DNA of 64,000 nucleotides from Fodinibius salsisoli (GTDB lineage Bacteria > Bacteroidota > Rhodothermia > Balneolales > Balneolaceae), in contig NZ_JAGGJA010000006.1 of assembly GCF_026229185.1 (NCBI RefSeq), positions 1 to 64,000 of the forward strand, in the 5' to 3' direction. Under the pieces are notes generated by a model. That model did no database searches, was not told the DNA's origin, and saw only the letters and a list, made by a program, of their open reading frames with translations. The position numbers and the translations under genes are program-made. How positions within the stretch are numbered: position 1 is the stretch's first letter; every line of letters begins with the position of its first letter. This document shows positions 60,262 through 64,000 of the stretch, one piece after another.

Positions 60262-61428
60262 GTGGCTCAAAAAAACAACCCTCTATCTGCTAACTATAAA
60301 CTTGGTTTTTTAGGAGCTGGTCAGCTGGCTCGTATGTCGGGCTTGCAAGCTTTTCGATACGGTATACAAATAGGTGTCTTTTCGGATCGCGAAGAAAATG
60401 AACCTGTCCAATTTATGACGCCCTTTTCACAGACGGGCTCATTCGAATCTGCTGAAGACCTTACCTCTTTTGCTGAAACATGCGATGTACTAACGCTGGA
60501 AAATGAATTTATTGATTCTGAGGTTCTGGCCAAGGCGCAGGAAAACAGCGGTACACCGATCTTTCCATCACCCAAAAGTTTCTCGCTGATCGAAAACAAG
60601 CTGATCGAAAAACAGACCTTTGAATCGGCCGGGATAGAAGTTACGCCCTATGGACTGATTGAAGATGAAGCCGACATTAAAGCGTTTGGTGATGACCATG
60701 GCTGGCCTTATCTACTTAAGTCCTCTAAGGGTGGATATGACGGCTTTGGTAATGAAACCGTCGCCGATTTGGAGGAAGCTAAAGAAGCCTTTGATAAACT
60801 GGGCGGCAATAAAGGGCACGATATTATTGCCGAAGCTTTTGTGGATTTTACCCATGAGCTGGCCGTTCAGGTGGCTCGTAATGAGACTGGGCACGTGGTC
60901 TACCCCTGCTGCGAGACCGTGCAGGAAAATCATATTTGTGTAGCGCTTAAAACACCAGCACCGGTAGCCGAATCCATAAGAAAAGAGGCGCAAGAAATAG
61001 CCGTAAAAGCAACTGAAACGATTGATGGCAAAGGTATTTTTGCCTTTGAATTTTTCCTCACTCCGGATGGAAGCCTGCTGCTGAATGAGTCGGCTCCGCG
61101 ACCACATAATTCAGGACACTATACCATTGAAGGCTGTGTAACGTCTCAGTTCGAAAATCATGTGCGGGCCGTGCTCGGGCTACCGCTGGGCTCACCGGAA
61201 CTTCGCAAACCGGCCGTAGCTCTAATTAACCTCCTGGGCACCGATGAGCGTGATGCTCAAGTGGATGAGGCCTTGAATGCTTTGCGTGCTTCTGACGGCC
61301 ACCTCCATGTGTATGGCAAACTGGATAGCCGACCGGGACGAAAAATGGCTCACTATACACTACTGGGTGAGGATATGGAGCAAACCTATGGAAAAGCGCA
61401 AGAACTAACCCGCGAGGTTCAGATTTAG
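60262..61428 (+). CDS. purK: N5-carboxyaminoimidazole ribonucleotide synthase
   Basis: ATP-grasp enzyme that carboxylates AIR to N5-CAIR in purine synthesis. LGFLGAGQLARMSGLQAFRYG is the N-terminal signature; TLENEFIDSE, LLKSSKGGYDGFGNE and LNESAPRPHNSGHYTIEGC follow. The length of 388 is normal. The start codon is GTG 60262; no ATG lies nearby in frame. purE follows 78 bases downstream, and the two act consecutively. Confidence 0.94.
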   Translation: MAQKNNPLSANYKLGFLGAGQLARMSGLQAFRYGIQIGVFSDREENEPVQFMTPFSQTGSFESAEDLTSFAETCDVLTLENEFIDSEVLAKAQENSGTPIFPSPKSFSLIENKLIEKQTFESAGIEVTPYGLIEDEADIKAFGDDHGWPYLLKSSKGGYDGFGNETVADLEEAKEAFDKLGGNKGHDIIAEAFVDFTHELAVQVARNETGHVVYPCCETVQENHICVALKTPAPVAESIRKEAQEIAVKATETIDGKGIFAFEFFLTPDGSLLLNESAPRPHNSGHYTIEGCVTSQFENHVRAVLGLPLGSPELRKPAVALINLLGTDERDAQVDEALNALRASDGHLHVYGKLDSRPGRKMAHYTLLGEDMEQTYGKAQELTREVQI

Positions 61429-61433
61429 CTCTC

Positions 61434-61466
61434 AAGAATTCTGAATTCTGAATCCAGAATTCTATA
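61434..61466. repeat. GAATTC-rich inverted repeats between purK and purE
   Basis: Three copies of GAATTC within 33 bases (AGAATTCTGAATTCTGAATC, then CAGAATTCT) can fold as a hairpin with AGAATTCTG/CAGAATTCT arms. It may be an mRNA hairpin separating the two cistrons. Confidence 0.5.
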
Positions 61467-61506
61467 TTCCGGTTAACCATCATTAATTTTGAGTCTTAAT
61501 TTTATT

Positions 61507-62001
61507 ATGAGTAATAATCATTCCCCCAAAGTTGGTGTCATCATGGGCAGTGACAGTGACTGGCCCACCATGAGAAAAGCCTGCGAAATCCTGGAGAAAT
61601 TCAATATCCCATACGAAAAAAAAGTAGTTTCAGCTCACCGGACACCGGCTATGATGGCCGAATATGGTGAAGAAGCCCGGCAAAGAGGAATTCAAGTCAT
61701 TATTGCAGGAGCGGGCGGGGCAGCCCACCTGCCAGGTATGACCGCAGCCTATACTACCCTGCCGGTTATTGGGGTGCCCGTAAAGACCAGTACCCTCAGT
61801 GGATTGGATAGCCTCTATTCTATTGTACAAATGCCCACCGGTGTTCCTGTGGCAACCGTTGCCATTGGTAAAGCGGGTAATGCGGGCTTATTGGCTGCGC
61901 GAATTCTCAGTACCACTGATCAAAAATTAGCTGATAAGCTCACTGATTATCATAACGAGATGGCAGAAGCTTCTAAAAAGAAAACCGAGAATTTGACATA
62001 G
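61507..62001 (+). CDS. purE: N5-carboxyaminoimidazole ribonucleotide mutase
   Basis: Converts N5-CAIR to CAIR. The class I PurE signature [14 protein letters not shown] is at the N-terminus, followed by [10 protein letters not shown] (catalytic His), [15 protein letters not shown] and [11 protein letters not shown] 61507 gives 165 residues, the family length; an upstream TTG would add six residues. Together with purK it forms a two-gene purine unit. Confidence 0.95.
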   Translation: MSNNHSPKVGVIMGSDSDWPTMRKACEILEKFNIPYEKKVVSAHRTPAMMAEYGEEARQRGIQVIIAGAGGAAHLPGMTAAYTTLPVIGVPVKTSTLSGLDSLYSIVQMPTGVPVATVAIGKAGNAGLLAARILSTTDQKLADKLTDYHNEMAEASKKKTENLT

Positions 62002-62004
62002 GTT

Positions 62005-62463
62005 ATGCCCTTTTCCGAGCAGGATTTTATAATGAGACAGATTCAATATCTGACTCAACTGCTACAGCAAATTATCTTCAAAAAGAAGAACAATCAGCAT
62101 AAAGAAGCCCAACAGCAGCTGCAGAATGCCTTTCAAAGGCTTACAAAAGAACATCCTAAACAGTTTAATGAACTGACACTTCAGGAAACGCTGCAGCTAT
62201 TTATGAAGGATGGGAAGTTTGCTTCCGAGCTGGCACTGGCCGTAGCGGATCTTCTGGTGGAAGAGGGCGAACTATTAGAAAAACAATCGTTTAGCAAATC
62301 ACAAAAAAGCTATTCACAAGCTCTTTTGCTGTATAAGAAAGCCAAACAGGATCAGTCTGCAGCTGTACCGTTGGATATCCATCAAAAGATAAACCGTTTG
62401 GAAAACGTAATGTCTTCCAATCAAACGAAAGATATTAATCGTATCTTATCCCCGGATAAGTAA
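62005..62463 (+). CDS. Small helical protein, DUF6483-like
   Basis: 152 residues, almost all helix, with no signal peptide. The opening EQDFIMRQIQYLTQLLQQII resembles the DUF6483 group (xDYIMRQIxxLxxxLAKIL). A TPR-like helix pair appears at about 90-115 (EGELLEKQSFSKSQKSYSQA). It starts 3 bases after the purE stop, so it is probably co-transcribed. Function unknown. Confidence 0.7.
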   Translation: MPFSEQDFIMRQIQYLTQLLQQIIFKKKNNQHKEAQQQLQNAFQRLTKEHPKQFNELTLQETLQLFMKDGKFASELALAVADLLVEEGELLEKQSFSKSQKSYSQALLLYKKAKQDQSAAVPLDIHQKINRLENVMSSNQTKDINRILSPDK

Positions 62464-63522
62464 TTACAGTTGGCATCCCCAACCTGAATGAGTTACTCGA
62501 TTAGCTTGCGGACCAAAAGCCGGGGCTTTGAAAAGGACCTCTACTCCTTCCCAATTGCCGGAATCATCATCCCAGAATGGTAGCGTAGCACAATCAGTAT
62601 TTTCTTGTTCAACCGATAGATCTGCTTGCCCGGCACTGTATCTTTGATATCCCGTTAATAAATGTTCAGCGGTACTTTGGATACCATCCATATCATAAAT
62701 AGTGATCGTAACTACTGTTTGTAGGAAATTCGTCAACCGGTCATAGGTTTCTTCTGCAATAGTGCGGCTTATTTCTGCTATGGAATTATCCGGCTGCTCC
62801 AATTGTAAGAGGCCACCTGAATCAATATGAGAAAGGTGCAAATTCTCTGGAGAAGCAAGCAAATACTCCGTTTTTCCCTGAAGTGCCGAAACTACTTTCG
62901 GTGTTCCATTGTCACAGGTGGAGAGCACCGTCAGGTCAAATTTGCCGTTATCCTCAAGAAATAAACCCAAGCCAGCAGAAAAATGCTCGATATCAAAGTT
63001 TACTTGGGGGCGGGATTGGAAATAGCCCTTATATTTCCGGCTGGGGATTTCATGTCCATAGTACAGGAAAACGCTCTTTGAGGTGGTACTGCTCCGAAAC
63101 TGATGATAGAACGCGGCTTCTTTCTCAAAGTGCCGTTGATTGTTCTCAGGGGAGTATTTCTTACTTTTTATGTGCTTCCCGTTCTTAAAATAGAGAAACC
63201 GACGATCTTTCTTGGGAAATAACCAAAGAAACCGCTCCTCCGGCTGCTGGTGAAAGATAAATACTTCCCCTTGCTTTGCCTGCCTGGCTACCGAAATAGC
63301 TTCCTCCAGCTGCTGTTGGTCAGCCTGCAAACGCTTACCCTCCTGATCGTGGTAAAGGTAATTCCCATCCCCATGAATTACATAGATAAGGCTGTAATCA
63401 ACTTCCGATGCATCTGTACCCAAAGCTGATTCGGGGGACCTCGACTTATCCATCGTCTTGCATCCCCAGACGGTAAAGAAAACAATTACTGCAATTAAAC
63501 AGCGCAGAATGATAGTATTCAA
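62464..63522 (-). CDS. Clostripain-like (C11-type) cysteine peptidase lipoprotein
   Basis: 352 residues. Lipobox TVWGC (Cys21). The core has the caspase-haemoglobinase fold order: LIYVIHGDGNYLY near residue 45, a strand ending in FLYYGHE with probable catalytic His157, and LTVLSTCDNGTPKVVSALQG with probable catalytic Cys203, followed by YLLASPENLHLSHID. Clostripain-family enzymes show the same Y-G-H ... D-x-C-x-x-G ... E layout. No pro-peptide or linker cleavage site is obvious. It is convergent with the purE unit (the stops abut) and 17 bases downstream of the small membrane protein gene on its own strand. Confidence 0.7.
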   Translation of the reverse strand: MNTIILRCLIAVIVFFTVWGCKTMDKSRSPESALGTDASEVDYSLIYVIHGDGNYLYHDQEGKRLQADQQQLEEAISVARQAKQGEVFIFHQQPEERFLWLFPKKDRRFLYFKNGKHIKSKKYSPENNQRHFEKEAAFYHQFRSSTTSKSVFLYYGHEIPSRKYKGYFQSRPQVNFDIEHFSAGLGLFLEDNGKFDLTVLSTCDNGTPKVVSALQGKTEYLLASPENLHLSHIDSGGLLQLEQPDNSIAEISRTIAEETYDRLTNFLQTVVTITIYDMDGIQSTAEHLLTGYQRYSAGQADLSVEQENTDCATLPFWDDDSGNWEGVEVLFKAPAFGPQANRVTHSGWGCQL

Positions 63523-63539
63523 TAATTTTGAACCGGAAG

Positions 63540-63998
63540 TTACAGTAGTAACAGCAAGATGATAATCAGTACAAGCAAGGTTGCACTGAGGCTAAACGTG
63601 ATCGTATCGGCCTGCTCAAGATCTTGCTGCACATAATTGGCAAAATTATTCAGGTTATTATTTGCCACTCGTTTATACCCCTTTAAACCCTGAAGTTCAT
63701 TCTTCTTCTCCTGTATGCTCTTCTTGAGTGCAGCCACCGCTTTTTGGTCCTTTTGAGATACAATACCCATACTCACCGCTTCATCAAGGGCCGTAATGAT
63801 GTTATCAAAAGAGTCATTCATAATTTCCCTTTTTAGATCAGGATCTTCAACCTTTTCAACCTTTTGAACCATATTATTGACATACCCTTTAAAAAGATCC
63901 AATGCTTCGTCACGATCAGGCAAATCCGGGGTAGCTACAGCAGGTTGTGCAATAAATAGCAACGAAAGAAAAACGGTAGCAATTTTTAATAGCTTCAT
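63540..63998 (-). CDS. Small exported helical protein with C-terminal membrane anchor
   Basis: 152 residues. Signal peptide (1-22, AVATPDL), a helical and probably coiled-coil middle (NNMVQKVEKVEDPDLKREI, AALKKSIQEKKNELQGLKGY) and a C-terminal hydrophobic anchor LSATLLVLIIILLLLL with no charged tail. The ATG is two bases from the window end. It is probably co-transcribed with the clostripain-like gene 17 bases later. Family not recognised. Confidence 0.65.
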   Translation of the reverse strand: MKLLKIATVFLSLLFIAQPAVATPDLPDRDEALDLFKGYVNNMVQKVEKVEDPDLKREIMNDSFDNIITALDEAVSMGIVSQKDQKAVAALKKSIQEKKNELQGLKGYKRVANNNLNNFANYVQQDLEQADTITFSLSATLLVLIIILLLLL

Positions 63999-64000
63999 AA

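Overview
The window looks like chromosome from a Bacteroidota-related heterotroph, most likely of the Balneolota/Rhodothermota group. This is inferred from gene content only: many Cys-lipobox lipoproteins, menaquinone genes, a eukaryote-like type II glutamine synthetase, a CsgE/F/G curli system with several curlins, and an ECF sigma factor paired with TPR serine/threonine kinases. No rRNA, tRNA or CRISPR array was seen.

Layout. 1-127: edge of an IS3-like insertion sequence. 269-13397: starch/maltodextrin utilisation. Two secreted GH13 enzymes are on the + strand. On the - strand, a lacI-pfkA-GH13-MFS unit is followed by a cytoplasmic GH13, a cysteine-less thioredoxin-fold protein and the folate genes pabC and pabB. 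13491-17865: TPR protein, lipoprotein, ispG and two rhomboid proteases. 18346-26956: expanded curli locus with a LysM-CsgE fusion, CsgF, CsgG with an extra C-terminal barrel, three large curlins, a small CsgB-like curlin, a lipoprotein and a membrane-anchored curlin-repeat protein. 27039-31645: HAD, phosphotransferase, glutamine-synthetase-like enzyme, then GSII. 31996-35482: menA-menC-menE. 35468-41642: CaCA antiporter, purD, tpiA, a second cysteine-less thioredoxin-fold lipoprotein, gatB. 42974-53450: accessory region with a TolB-like propeller lipoprotein, ECF sigma factor, two TPR kinases, a collagen-like lipoprotein and remnants of a sigma factor and a TPR protein. 54127-63998: pckA, prfA, marR with a monooxygenase and an EVE protein, an outer-membrane protein, purK-purE, a clostripain-like lipoprotein and small envelope proteins.

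The most striking signal is non-coding. Each of the three large curlin genes is preceded by a leader of about 210 nt (20933-21145, 22048-22261, 23252-23461). The helices of these leaders are conserved with compensatory base changes. In all three a UUACUCC segment can pair either with a GGAGUAA/GGGGUAA at the leader 5' end or with the identical GGAGUAA ribosome-binding site. That is the arrangement expected of a translational riboswitch or similar switch, and I could not match it to a family I know.

A second regulatory link is a LacI/cre-type operator, TGAAAGCGCTTACA, in front of the lacI-pfkA-amylase unit. A near-identical copy lies upstream of pckA, suggesting that one sugar-responsive repressor sets glycolysis against gluconeogenesis.
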